64,000 bases of DNA, from assembly GCF_000472865.1 (NCBI RefSeq), contig NZ_AXAP01000014.1, positions 62,097 through 126,096 on the forward strand, given 5' to 3'. The notes beneath the pieces were generated by a model. It did no database searches. It had not been told where the DNA came from and saw only the letters and a list, made by a program, of their open reading frames with translations. This document shows, piece by piece, positions 39,636 through 49,510 of the stretch; the stretch's first letter is position 1, and each line of letters begins with the position of its first letter. The translations under genes were made by a program, and so were the position numbers. Source of the stretch: Bradyrhizobium elkanii WSM2783. Lineage in GTDB: Bacteria > Pseudomonadota > Alphaproteobacteria > Rhizobiales > Xanthobacteraceae.

Positions 39636-42600
39636 GGCGATCATCGGCTTCTCCGTTCACCGCCGCTGGGTGGTCGTTGCGCTCTGCGGCGTCGTCATGG
39701 CGCTAGGCGGCTTTGCGTTGACGAGGGTATCGATCGACGCGGTGCCCGACATCACCAACAAGCAGGTGCAGATCAACACCGCGGCCCACGCGCTGTCGCC
39801 GCTCGAGATCGAGAAGCAGGTCACCTTTCCCGTCGAGACGGCGCTCGCCGGCGCGCCCGGCCTCGAGAGCACACGCTCGCTGTCGCGCAACGGCTTTTCA
39901 CAGGTGACCGCGGTCTTCAGCGAATCGACCGATATCTACTTCGCGCGCCAGCAGGTCACCGAACGCCTCGCCGAGGTTCGCGCGCGCCTGCCGCAAGGCA
40001 TCGAGCCGCGGATCGGTCCGATCTCGACCGGGCTCGGCGAGATCTACATGTGGACCGTCCGCTTCGCCGACAAACCGGTCGGAGCCGACGGCGCGCCGGG
40101 CCTGCAGCGCGACGGCAGCTTCGTCACCAGCGACGGGGCACGGCTCAAGAGCGACATCGAGAAGAACGCCTATTTGCGCACGGTACAGGACTGGATCATC
40201 CGGCCGCAGATCAAGACTGTTCCGGGCGTCGCCGGCGTCGATACGATCGGCGGCTATCTCAAGCAGTACCAGGTCCATCCGGATGCGGCGAAGCTGATCG
40301 CCCTCGGCTTGACCTTTGCCGATGTTGCGAACGCGATCGAGGCCAACAATGTCAGCCGCGGCGCGCGCTATATCGAAAAGAACGGCGAGGGTTTCGTCGT
40401 GCGCTCCGGCGGTCGCATCGAGAACATGGAGGAACTCGGCACCATCGTCGTCACTACGCGCGGCGGCGTTCCGGTGCGGATCCGCGATATCGCCACCGTC
40501 ACGATCGGCGGCGAAAGCCGGACCGGCAGTGCCAGCGAGAACGGCCACGAGGTGGTGGTCGGCACGGCGCTGATGCTGATCGGCGCCAACAGCCGCACCG
40601 TGTCGTCGGCGGTCGATGCGCGACTGCGCGAGATCGCGCCGACACTGCCGCCGGGTGTCGAGGTCAAGACCGTGCTCGACCGCACCCAGCTGGTCGATGC
40701 CACCGTCAGAACGGTTGCGACCAATCTGAGCGAGGGCGCACTGCTGGTCGTTGCTGTGCTGTTTGTCCTGTTGGGCAATTTTCGCGCAGCGCTGATCACC
40801 GCGCTGGTGATCCCGGTGGCGATGCTGATGACTGCCATCGGCATGTGGCAGGGCCGCATCAGCGCCAATCTGATGAGCTTGGGCGCACTCGATTTCGGCC
40901 TGATCGTCGATGGCGCCGTCATCATCACCGAGAACAGCCTGCGCCATCTGGCGGAGCCGCAGCGCGACCTTGGGCGTCCCCTCTCCCGCGACGAGCGGCT
41001 GGCCACCGTGCGCGCCTCCGCGGTCGAGATGATCCGCCCGAGCCTCTACGGGCAGGCCATCATCCTCCTGGTTTACGTGCCGCTCCTCACCTTCACCGGC
41101 ATCGAAGGCAAGATGTTCACGCCGATGGCCGTGACCGTGATCCTGGCATTGGCATCGGCATTCGTTCTGTCGCTGACGCTCGTTCCCGCCGCGATTGCCA
41201 TTGCCGTCACGGGACGCGTACAGGAGCGTGAAAGCAGGCTCGTCAGCGCCTTGAAGCACCTGTACCGGCCGCTGTTGCGCTATGCGATTGCCGCCCCGCT
41301 GCCCGTCATTGCAACGGCTGCGGTGCTGTTTGCGGTCGCACTCCCTGGCTTCGCGCGCCTCGGGCAGGAGTTCATCCCGTCGCTGGACGAGAAGAACATC
41401 GCCATGCATGCGCTGCGGATTCCCAGCACCGCGCTATCGCAATCGCAGGCGATGCAGCTTGCGGTCGAGAACGCCGTCAGCCGTTTGCCGCAGGTCGCCT
41501 TCGTCTTCTCCAAGACCGGAACGGCCGAGGTCGCGAGCGACCCGATGCCGCCGAACGCGTCCGACACCTTCATCATGCTCAAGCCGCGCGATCAATGGCC
41601 GGATCCGTCGATGACGAAGGAGGAACTGGTCGAGCAGATCGCAAGCTCCGTCAATCGCGTGCCCGGAAACGTCTATGAATTCACCCAGCCTATCCAGATG
41701 CGCTTCAACGAGCTTCTGGCCGGCGTTCGCGGCGACATCGCCGTCAAGGTGTTCGGCGACGAGTTCGAGCCGATGCTGAAAGCGGCCAACGAAGTGGCCT
41801 CGGTCCTGCGCTCGGTGCATGGAGCGACCGACGTGAAGGTGGAGCAGGCCGGCGGCCTTCCTGTCCTCGACATCAAGGTCGACCGCGCCGCGATCGCCCG
41901 TCGCGGCCTGAGCGCGGCGGCGGTGCAGGATGTGATCGGCGCCGCGGTCGGCGGCCAGGACGCAGGCGTCGTGTTCGAGGGCGACCGCCGGTTCGACATC
42001 GTCGTAAGGCTGCCGGAAGCATTGCGATCCGATCTCGAGGCGCTCGGCAACCTTCCCGTGGCGCTGCCGAAGGCAACGCCCAATGCCCCGGTCCAGAGCC
42101 TGCCACTCAATCGATTGGCGCGCTTCTCCTTCACCGAGGGGCCGAACCAGATCAGCCGCGAGAACGGCAAGCGCCGCATCGTCATCACCGCCAACGTGCG
42201 CGGCCGTGACCTCGGCTCGGTGGTCGCGGAAGCCCAGGCCAAGGTCGGCCAGCAGGTCAAGCTTCCGCCAGGCTACTGGACGAGCTGGGGCGGACAGTTC
42301 GAGAATCTGGCCGCGGCCCGGCAGAGGCTCGGCATCGTCGTGCCGGCGTGCTTTGCATTGATCTTCCTCTTGCTGCTGGCGGCCACGGGATCGGCGCGCG
42401 ATGCGCTGGTGGTGTTCAGCGCCGTGCCGCTCGCACTCACCGGCGGCATCGCCGCGCTCTGGCTTCGCGGCATGCCGTTCTCGATCTCAGCGGCGGTCGG
42501 CTTCATCGCGCTGTCCGGCGTCGCCGTGCTGAACGGCCTTGTGATGCTGAGCCTGGTCCGCAAGCTCCATGAGGACGGCATGCCGCTGCGGCAGGCCATC

Positions 42601-42864
42601 GAGAATGGCGCTCTCACCCGGCTTCGCCCAGTGGTGATGACCGCACTCGTGGCGGCGCTCGGCTTCGTGCCGATGGCCTTCGCCACCGGCACGGGCGCGG
42701 AGGTGCAAAAGCCGCTGGCGACCGTCGTCATCGGCGGCCTGATTAGCGCAACACTGCTGACGCTGGCCGTCCTCCCGGCGCTCTACGCACGGTTCGGACG
42801 GCGCGTTGACAAACCTGTCGCAGAGCACGCACAGGAGCCCGCCTGTAACAATTCTGTCATATAG
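39628..42864 (+). CDS. czcA: Heavy-metal RND efflux pump, CzcA type
   Basis: The 1,078-residue inner-membrane proton-driven pump has twelve predicted helices and two large periplasmic loops. The helix-4 motif LDFGLIVDGAVIITENS matches the divalent-cation (Zn, Co, Cd, Ni) branch rather than the copper/silver CusA branch. It also shows VSIDAVPDITNKQVQINT, the N-terminal signature of this family. The ATG at 39628 lies inside the czcB coding end; another at 39622 is possible. No czcC-like outer-membrane gene is in the window. Confidence 0.92.
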   Translation: MIEAIIGFSVHRRWVVVALCGVVMALGGFALTRVSIDAVPDITNKQVQINTAAHALSPLEIEKQVTFPVETALAGAPGLESTRSLSRNGFSQVTAVFSESTDIYFARQQVTERLAEVRARLPQGIEPRIGPISTGLGEIYMWTVRFADKPVGADGAPGLQRDGSFVTSDGARLKSDIEKNAYLRTVQDWIIRPQIKTVPGVAGVDTIGGYLKQYQVHPDAAKLIALGLTFADVANAIEANNVSRGARYIEKNGEGFVVRSGGRIENMEELGTIVVTTRGGVPVRIRDIATVTIGGESRTGSASENGHEVVVGTALMLIGANSRTVSSAVDARLREIAPTLPPGVEVKTVLDRTQLVDATVRTVATNLSEGALLVVAVLFVLLGNFRAALITALVIPVAMLMTAIGMWQGRISANLMSLGALDFGLIVDGAVIITENSLRHLAEPQRDLGRPLSRDERLATVRASAVEMIRPSLYGQAIILLVYVPLLTFTGIEGKMFTPMAVTVILALASAFVLSLTLVPAAIAIAVTGRVQERESRLVSALKHLYRPLLRYAIAAPLPVIATAAVLFAVALPGFARLGQEFIPSLDEKNIAMHALRIPSTALSQSQAMQLAVENAVSRLPQVAFVFSKTGTAEVASDPMPPNASDTFIMLKPRDQWPDPSMTKEELVEQIASSVNRVPGNVYEFTQPIQMRFNELLAGVRGDIAVKVFGDEFEPMLKAANEVASVLRSVHGATDVKVEQAGGLPVLDIKVDRAAIARRGLSAAAVQDVIGAAVGGQDAGVVFEGDRRFDIVVRLPEALRSDLEALGNLPVALPKATPNAPVQSLPLNRLARFSFTEGPNQISRENGKRRIVITANVRGRDLGSVVAEAQAKVGQQVKLPPGYWTSWGGQFENLAAARQRLGIVVPACFALIFLLLLAATGSARDALVVFSAVPLALTGGIAALWLRGMPFSISAAVGFIALSGVAVLNGLVMLSLVRKLHEDGMPLRQAIENGALTRLRPVVMTALVAALGFVPMAFATGTGAEVQKPLATVVIGGLISATLLTLAVLPALYARFGRRVDKPVAEHAQEPACNNSVI

Positions 42865-42925
42865 CAAAACTAAACGGGTGCGACGATCGATCGCAGGATC
42901 GTCGCTTCTGATGGGGGAAATGAAG

Positions 42926-44764
42926 ATGCGCCGCACAATAACATTGCTATCGGCAGGCTTGATCACACTCGCGGCCGGGGCCGCATCGGCCCAGAACAGC
43001 ACGCCACGTAACGTGATCCTGTTCATCCCCGACGGCCTGCGCTCGCGCATCGTCACTCCGCAGACGGCGCCGGCGATGGCCGATATCCGCGACAAGGGCG
43101 TCAACTTCAAGAACTCGCATTCGCTGTTTCCGACCTTCACCATGGCCAACAGCTCGGCGATGTCGACCGGCCACTATCTCGGCGACACCGGTACCTTCAG
43201 CAACACCATCTACACCGGCTATTCTTCGGCCCCCGCAGGCGACACCGTTGTGCCCTTCATCGAGAATGACGCGGTGCTGGCCGACATCGACGATCACTTC
43301 AACGGCGACTATCTGAACGAAGAGACCATCCTGAAGATGGCGCGCGAGAAGGGTTTCAGCACCGCCGCCATCGGCAAGGTCGGCCCGACGCTGCTGTTCG
43401 ACCACACCGATCGCGGCAAGCACACCATCATCTTCGACGATTCCACCGGCGGCAAGAATGGCGTTCCCGTATCCGAGGAGGTGAAGGATGCGCTCACCAA
43501 AGCCAACCTGCCCCTGACGACGCCAAGCCGCGGCGACAATGGCAAGGCCGGCGACGCTAAGACACCCGGCACCACGGTCGCCAATGTCGCCCAGCAGGCC
43601 TATTTCGCGGACGTCGCCACCAAGGTGGTGCTGCCGATGTTCAAGGCGCGCAACAAGCCGTTTGTCCTGGTGTTCTGGTCGCGCGACCCGGATGGCAGCC
43701 AGCACAACACCGGCGACAGCCTCAACACGATCACGCCCGGGATCAACGGACCGACCTCGATGGCCGCGATCAAGAACGCCGACGACAACCTCGCGCAGTT
43801 GCGCAAGGCGCTCGACGAGCTCGGGCTCGCCGCCTCCACCAACATCATCGTCTCCGCCGACCATGGCTTCTCAACGATCTCGAAGGAGAGCAAGACCAGC
43901 CCCGCGGCCAAAATCTCCTACGACGACACACCGAAGGATTTCCTGCCGATGGGCTTCCTGGCGATCGATCTAGCCAAGGCGCTGGACCTGCCGCTGTTCG
44001 ACCCCAACGACAAGAACGCCCGCGTCGCAGACAACGCCCATCCCAAGGCCGGCAACGGCGTGCTCGGCCAGGACCCCGCCAAGCCCGACGTCGTCGTGGC
44101 CACCAATGGCGGATCGGACCTGATCTATCTGCCGAACCGGGACAAGAAGCTCACTGGGCGCGTCATCAAGGCGCTGCTGGAGCAGGACTATGTCAGCGGC
44201 CTATTCGTCGATGACCGGCTCGGGCGCTTCCCCGGCACGCTGCCGATGTCCCAGCTCAACCTGCGGGGCAAGGCGGCGACGCCGACGCCTTCGGTCGTGG
44301 TCAATTTCCGCTCCTGGTCGTCGGACTGCGAGGAGCCGACCAATTGCTCGGTCCAGGTCGCCGACACGATCCTGCGCCAGGGCCAGGGCATGCACGGCAG
44401 CTTCAGCCGGGGCGACACGCTGAACTTCATGGCGGCGATCGGACCCGACTTCAAATCCGGCTATGTCGATCCCCTTCCCGTCAGCAACGCCGATGTCGGC
44501 ATGACCATCGCCAAGCTCCTAGACCTCCGCGGCAGCGCCAATGGCGGGCTGCTGGGCCGGGTGATGTCGGAAGCGATCCCGAACGGCATCGTCCCGAAGA
44601 TGGCCGACGGCACCGTCACCTCGAAGCCGGACACCAACGGGCTACGCACCGTCATCAAGTTCCAGCGCGTGCTGTCGACCCGCTATTTCGACGTCGCCGG
44701 TTTTCCGGGGCGGACGCTGGGCCTCGAGGCCGAGAGCGGCAAACAGAAAACGGCGGGGAAATAG
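42926..44764 (+). CDS. Exported alkaline-phosphatase-fold phosphodiesterase/nucleotide pyrophosphatase-like protein
   Basis: A 612-residue protein with a signal peptide (TITLLSAGLITLAAGAASAQ). The type I phosphodiesterase/nucleotide pyrophosphatase fold follows: NVILFIPDGLRSRIV (first metal aspartate), FPTFTMANSSAMSTGHYLGDTG (Thr/Ser nucleophile), and SADHGFSTIS (metal-binding Asp-His). Located in the periplasm, it would hydrolyse phosphoesters. It begins 61 bases after czcA, possibly on the same transcript. The ATG at 42926 is preferred over ATGs at 42911 and 42920 because GGGGGAA sits 6 bases upstream. Substrate unknown. Confidence 0.85.
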   Translation: MRRTITLLSAGLITLAAGAASAQNSTPRNVILFIPDGLRSRIVTPQTAPAMADIRDKGVNFKNSHSLFPTFTMANSSAMSTGHYLGDTGTFSNTIYTGYSSAPAGDTVVPFIENDAVLADIDDHFNGDYLNEETILKMAREKGFSTAAIGKVGPTLLFDHTDRGKHTIIFDDSTGGKNGVPVSEEVKDALTKANLPLTTPSRGDNGKAGDAKTPGTTVANVAQQAYFADVATKVVLPMFKARNKPFVLVFWSRDPDGSQHNTGDSLNTITPGINGPTSMAAIKNADDNLAQLRKALDELGLAASTNIIVSADHGFSTISKESKTSPAAKISYDDTPKDFLPMGFLAIDLAKALDLPLFDPNDKNARVADNAHPKAGNGVLGQDPAKPDVVVATNGGSDLIYLPNRDKKLTGRVIKALLEQDYVSGLFVDDRLGRFPGTLPMSQLNLRGKAATPTPSVVVNFRSWSSDCEEPTNCSVQVADTILRQGQGMHGSFSRGDTLNFMAAIGPDFKSGYVDPLPVSNADVGMTIAKLLDLRGSANGGLLGRVMSEAIPNGIVPKMADGTVTSKPDTNGLRTVIKFQRVLSTRYFDVAGFPGRTLGLEAESGKQKTAGK

Positions 44765-44774
44765 CCCCGCCGTT
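44749..44774. terminator. Bidirectional intrinsic terminator between convergent genes
   Basis: Ten-base perfect arms AACGGCGGGG and CCCCGCCGTT enclose a 6-base loop that contains the TAG stop of the phosphodiesterase gene. On the minus strand the hairpin is followed by TTTTCTGTTT, a good U-tract, so it should terminate the leftward hypothetical gene (44800-45372). On the plus strand only a pyrimidine-rich tail follows. Confidence 0.8.
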
Positions 44775-44799
44775 GATCCTCTTCTCGCTGTCGGGCGAT

Positions 44800-45372
44800 T
44801 TACATCAACCCGATATCGAGCACATTCGGGAGCTGCACCAGCGGCAGCGCCGCGGCGCCGACCAGCGTGGCGACCATCGCGGCGAGCGCGTGGCTGGTGC
44901 GGCGCTTGCCACGCATCTGGCTCGCGATCCACTCCAGCACCTTGATGTCGATATTGCCGGCGTGCGTGGGCGCCCAGCTCTCGATGTCGGTGTCCGGCGA
45001 CAGCGCCACCGTGCGGGGCGGCACCGGCAGGCCGGACATCGAAGCGGCGTGATGGGCGACCGCCTTGGCCAAGAGGTCGTCGAAACGACCATCATCGCTG
45101 CGCTCGGCCGCGGCTTCGTTGATCTCGAACAGCGCCGCGACCTCCTCCCGGCTCACCGGCTGGTGCGCCACGGCGGAGGCGGTGAGGATGCGCGCGCACC
45201 AGGCGGCGTCATCGGCATCGAGCGCTCGGGAAAAATGGATACGGCCCTTGGTGGTGGGGCCTTCGCCGGTGATCACGCCATCGCGTACGATGGTCAACGC
45301 ATGGGCGGCGGTCTTACGGCAGGACGGTTGCAGGGCGACCACATCGGTCGCCTCGATACTAGGGGCAGACAT
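44800..45372 (-). CDS. Hypothetical protein with C-terminal membrane segment
   Basis: A 190-residue protein. Residues 1-100 are helical and acidic (SREEVAALFEINEAAAERSDDGRFDDLLAKAVAHHAA), with EEVAALFEINEA resembling the TerB-like/EF-hand style helices of other small bacterial proteins. The C-terminus has a hydrophobic segment (HALAAMVATLVGAAALPLVQLP). AGAAG precedes the ATG at 45372. I do not recognise a family with certainty. It ends at a strong bidirectional terminator. Confidence 0.65.
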   Translation of the reverse strand: MSAPSIEATDVVALQPSCRKTAAHALTIVRDGVITGEGPTTKGRIHFSRALDADDAAWCARILTASAVAHQPVSREEVAALFEINEAAAERSDDGRFDDLLAKAVAHHAASMSGLPVPPRTVALSPDTDIESWAPTHAGNIDIKVLEWIASQMRGKRRTSHALAAMVATLVGAAALPLVQLPNVLDIGLM

Positions 45373-45762
45373 AGCGAGACTTCTCAGTTCCTTATTTCAG
45401 TCCAGCATTTCCATGCCGGCGTAAACGAGTGGTTACCGATTCGAAACCGGGGTTTCGACATTTGTACATAGTTGCCAATTGGTCGCTGTGACCGCGGTCA
45501 CGGTTCGAGCCTATTAGCAGATCGGACCCCGCAGATGGGGACCATAAAAGGCAATTCCACGGCAATCCGTGCTCTTGCGGGCATTATGGGTTTTTTCGCC
45601 GCAGGCAGGCCGATCAAAAGAAGTTGCTCGAAGTTCCGTCACAAAAGAGAATGATTTCACCTTTTAGCTACAGTGGTTCACTTAAGCCCTTGCAGCGCCT
45701 ATACTCGCGTGCACACCGGCACAGAAAATTCTTTAGCCACTTCAATAGCATGAGGCAACACC
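45373..45762. other. Intergenic region upstream of the peroxiredoxin gene
   Basis: A 390-base divergent promoter region between the hypothetical gene and the peroxiredoxin gene. It contains the perfect palindrome at 45488-45501. Short open frames at about 45535-45654 lack support. I see no clear -35/-10 pair. Confidence 0.5.
45488..45501. promoter_or_regulatory. Perfect 14-base palindrome in divergent promoter region
   Basis: GTGACCG followed directly by its complement CGGTCAC. It sits 116 bases from the start of the leftward gene and 262 bases from the peroxiredoxin start. A dimeric regulator site is possible; no regulator is identified. Confidence 0.35.
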
Positions 45763-46422
<660 letters not shown>

Positions 46423-46445
46423 CGCCTCGCGCCATCGATATCCGA

Positions 46446-46478
46446 CCATCATGCTCGGCCTTGTGCCGGGCATGATGG
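46446..46478. terminator. Strong hairpin 3' of the peroxiredoxin gene (REP-like)
   Basis: Arms CCATCATGCTCGGC and GCCGGGCATGATGG match at 13 of 14 bases with a 5-base loop, 24 bases after the peroxiredoxin stop. No U-tract follows, so it may stabilise the 3' end or represent a REP-type repeat. The CATCATGCCCGGC theme is common in this group from memory. Confidence 0.55.
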
Positions 46479-46689
46479 AGCCGTTCCGAACTGCATTTTG
46501 TCCCTCCGGACTGCCCTCTCCGCCTAAGCCAGGGCCGCCACCAACTGCCGGCACCCCGCCCCTCATCCGCCGCGGCAAGTTGCTCCAGTTACGCATCAAT
46601 TTGAAGAAAGCTGCTCCGTTGCCGCGCTTTACAGGCGATGGTTGCGATGGAAGTTTAGCCTGCGAACGGGCAGGAATCGGATCATCGCG

Positions 46690-48258
46690 ATGGACAGCAA
46701 TCCCAGACAAATACGCTCCGCGGCACTGACGGGGTTCCTGATTGCACTGCTGCTCGCTGCCCTTCCGGTCGCGGTGTGGCTCGATCTGACCAATCTTGCG
46801 GAAGTCGCGCTCCGGCGGCAGGCCAATGATCTCAATTCGCTCGTCTCTAGCGTCCGCTCCTATTACGCCTCGAACGTCGTCGGGCGGATATTGTCCCATC
46901 CCGGCCAGACCCAGGTGGTCCACAACTACGAGACCATCCCGGGCGCGATCCCGATCCCGGCGACGCTGTCGCTCGAGCTCGGCAAGGTCATCAGCGAGCA
47001 GCAGCAGAACATCACCTACCGCTTCGTCTCGGACTTCCCGTTCAAGAACCGGGCACCGCACCAGCTCGACGAGTTCGAGAGAGCTTCGCTGCAGAGCCTG
47101 CGCACCAACCCGGACCAGAAGATCGTCGACACGACGACATCGCTGTTCAGCGACCGCGTCCGGCTGGTCGCCCCGGTCATCATGGGGCCGGCCTGCGTCA
47201 GTTGCCACAACTCGCATCCCGAAAGCCCCAAGACCGACTGGAAGGTCGGCGACGTCCGCGGCATCCAGGAGGTCGCGATCACGCAGCCGATCGCGGCGAA
47301 CCTGTTCTCCTTCAAATATCTGCTCGCCTACCTGGCGCTCGCCAGCATCAGCGGCCTCTCCTTCCTGACGATGCAGCGCCGCCAGGCCCGGCAGATCCGG
47401 GCCATGAACCGCGAGCTCGAATCCAACAACGATTTCCTCGCCACGCTGTCGCTGAAAATATCCCGCTACATCCCGCCGCAGATCTACAAGAGCATCTTCA
47501 GCGGCCAGAAGGACGTCACCATCCACACCGAACGGAAGAAACTGACGATCTTCTTCTCGGACATCCAGAATTTCACCGCCACCACCGAGCGGCTGCAGCC
47601 GGAGCAGATCACCCAACTGCTCAACGAGTATTTCACCGAGATGTCCGAGATCGCCCACCAGCATGGCGGCACGATCGACAAGTTCATCGGCGACGCCATG
47701 CTGATCTTCTTTGGCGACCCCGAAACCAAGGGCGACCGGGCGGACGCCGAGGCCTGCCTCCAGATGGCCTGGAAGATGCAGCGCCGCCTTTTGGAGCTGA
47801 ACGCCAAGTGGCGCGCCGCCGGCATCGAACAGCCCTTCAAGTCGCGCATGGGCATCAATTCCGGCTACTGCAATGTCGGCAATTTCGGCAGCGTGGACCG
47901 GATGGACTATACGATCATCGGCGCCGAAGCCAATCTGGCGGCGCGGCTGCAATCGATCGCCGAGCCCGGAGGCGTCGTGGTCAGCTATGAGACCTTCGCG
48001 TTGGCGAGGGACATCATCCAGGCCCACCCGCTGCCCGCGATCACCATGAAGGGCATCAGCCGCGAGGTGATCCCCTATTCCATCGACAACGTGCTGGACG
48101 ACGCCGCCAAAGGCGACGTCATCGTCGAGCGGACGGCCGGGCTGGATTTCTACCTTGATCCATCCGTGCTCGATCCGCAGGGCATCGACCGGATCAAGGC
48201 GATCCTGAGCGATGCACTGGCAGCGCTCGACCGCAAGCGCGCCACGCCCGCGCAGTAG
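46690..48258 (+). CDS. Class III adenylate/guanylate cyclase with c-type haem (DUF3365-like) sensor
   Basis: The 522-residue membrane protein has one helix near residues 10-32, a periplasmic DUF3365-like domain (about 35-205) with a haem c motif PACVSCHNS (Cys169, Cys172, His173), and a second helix (LLAYLALASISGLSFL). The cytoplasmic class III cyclase catalytic domain follows (about 265-470; LTIFFSDIQNFTATTE and IDKFIGDAMLIFFGDP with the metal-binding aspartates; MGINSGYCNVGNFGS). Known family logic suggests a redox or small-ligand signal at haem controlling cAMP production; haem attachment and direction are inferred. The ATG at 46690 is preferred to an in-frame TTG at 46642. Confidence 0.9.
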   Translation: MDSNPRQIRSAALTGFLIALLLAALPVAVWLDLTNLAEVALRRQANDLNSLVSSVRSYYASNVVGRILSHPGQTQVVHNYETIPGAIPIPATLSLELGKVISEQQQNITYRFVSDFPFKNRAPHQLDEFERASLQSLRTNPDQKIVDTTTSLFSDRVRLVAPVIMGPACVSCHNSHPESPKTDWKVGDVRGIQEVAITQPIAANLFSFKYLLAYLALASISGLSFLTMQRRQARQIRAMNRELESNNDFLATLSLKISRYIPPQIYKSIFSGQKDVTIHTERKKLTIFFSDIQNFTATTERLQPEQITQLLNEYFTEMSEIAHQHGGTIDKFIGDAMLIFFGDPETKGDRADAEACLQMAWKMQRRLLELNAKWRAAGIEQPFKSRMGINSGYCNVGNFGSVDRMDYTIIGAEANLAARLQSIAEPGGVVVSYETFALARDIIQAHPLPAITMKGISREVIPYSIDNVLDDAAKGDVIVERTAGLDFYLDPSVLDPQGIDRIKAILSDALAALDRKRATPAQ

Positions 48259-48423
48259 CGAAGACGGGACGACAATCGAAGCGCCGGTCGCTGGCATCTG
48301 TCCCTGAGAGCAATCGCGCTTGCCGACTGCGCCGAACTGCGCAGTGCGCAAATGACGACATCGATTTGACGCTTTCAAGAATCCGGCTATCGTTGTGCTC
48401 TCGTTCAACTGTTGGGGGATGAC

Positions 48424-48714
48424 ATGGACGACGACAAGCCCGTAATCGAAGAGGTCACCAACACGCTCGGCGCCGCCGCAACGGCCACCATCGAAGCCGC
48501 CACGACAGCCGCGAAGAAGGTGCGAGGGGCTGCCAAGAAAGTGGCGAAAAAGGTAGCCGCAGCCAAGAAGAAGAGACCGACGAAGACCAAGAAGGCCGGC
48601 AAGAAGGCCGCCAAGAAGTCGGCAAAGAAAGCCAAAAAGGCGCCGAAGAAAACGTCCAAGAAAGCCACCAAGAAAACCTCCAAGAAAGAGAAGGCCAAGA
48701 AGTCGAAGCGCTGA
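48424..48714 (+). CDS. Histone H1-like Lys/Ala-rich protein
   Basis: A 96-residue protein with an acidic N-terminus (MDDDKPVIEEVTNTLGAAA). About 65 residues of AKK, KKA and TKK repeats follow, giving a very high lysine content, as in H1-like bacterial nucleoid proteins and the C-terminal tails of other DNA-binding proteins. It probably binds and compacts DNA. GGGGGA precedes the ATG at 48424. Low complexity makes homology assignment unreliable. Confidence 0.8.
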   Translation: MDDDKPVIEEVTNTLGAAATATIEAATTAAKKVRGAAKKVAKKVAAAKKKRPTKTKKAGKKAAKKSAKKAKKAPKKTSKKATKKTSKKEKAKKSKR

Positions 48715-48828
48715 GCAAAGCCGCGGCCCTCGCCCGGCGAACGCCGGGACGACGAGGGGCGAGGTTCTGATTCAAATTTCAAACAGCGTGAGGATGTGCG
48801 TTCGCGCTCTCGCGGCATGAAGTGCCCG

Positions 48829-49300
48829 AGCTTTGCGTCTCGTTTCACCCTCTCAATCATCAGAGGGCGCAGGGAAAGCCAGGTGCTGGTTGCACCCGTG
48901 GGTCCCGTGCAACAAAAAGCACGGGGGTAGGACCACAGGTTCAACCGAAGCATTCCGGCTTTCCCTGCGCGATGGTGTTACGGTTTCCTTCGTGCTCTCC
49001 TCGGTGACCGGGCTTTCTTGCCACCGTCGCCCTTAGGGATGTTTCCATCCCTTAAGGACTTAGCGCCAGCGTCGGGGCGCCAGGACCACACGACTTCGCC
49101 GTCCGTGATGCGTGTGCTCGTCAGTCACGCGCTTCACGTCCACCGCATCTCACCGCAACGTTCGTGACGATCGCGAGCCGCCCCTCATCCGCCGTGAGAC
49201 GCGCGGATTTAAATCACTGATTTGCCCGACGGCGGAAGCGGAATGTTTTTCACGCGACGGCTGGACAGGGCAAATCAGGTTGAAATCGCTTGCGAATTTT
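48829..49300. repeat. Dispersed repeat element with compound hairpin
   Basis: A stretch with no convincing gene but strong structure. Arms GCGCAGGGAAAGCC (48867-48880) and GGCTTTCCCTGCGC (48957-48970) are exact complements. An inner stem formed by GGTCCCGTGC and GCACGGG follows, giving a cruciform of about 104 bases. The right part contains CCACCGCATCTCACCGCAACG and a pair of ATTTGCCC/GGGCAAAT motifs. I recall this as a widely dispersed intergenic element of Bradyrhizobium and Rhodopseudomonas, but family membership is memory-based. Confidence 0.6.
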
Positions 49301-49308
49301 CCTCCGCT

Positions 49309-49438
49309 GTCATTCCGGGGCGCGCCTCTTGGCGCGAGCTATGATGTGCAATTGCACATCAGAGAATCCATTGCGCCACAGGCGCAAGCGGACAGATGGA
49401 TTCCGGGCTCGATGCTTCGCATCGCCCCGGAATGACGG
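49309..49438. repeat. Intergenic palindromic repeat (GTCATTCCGGGGCG type)
   Basis: Begins GTCATTCCGGGGCG and ends with CGCCCCGGAATGACGG, near-exact complements about 100 bases apart, with inner GGATTC and GAATCC motifs. This is a classical dispersed hairpin repeat of Bradyrhizobium intergenic DNA from memory. It separates the previous element from the leftward gene at 49511. Confidence 0.65.
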
Positions 49439-49510
49439 AGGGCGTGGGAATTGGGCTCCCGGAATGACGAGGGAAATTGCGGTGAGGCGAATGACTGAAA
49501 CCGGCCCGCC

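Noticed and set aside
39898-41409. 503-codon minus-strand open frame inside czcA
   Set aside because: Antisense shadow of a conserved pump gene with no independent motif.
48829-49440. Small open frames in the repeat elements
   Set aside because: They fall inside hairpin repeats and differ in frame along the element; no signals.
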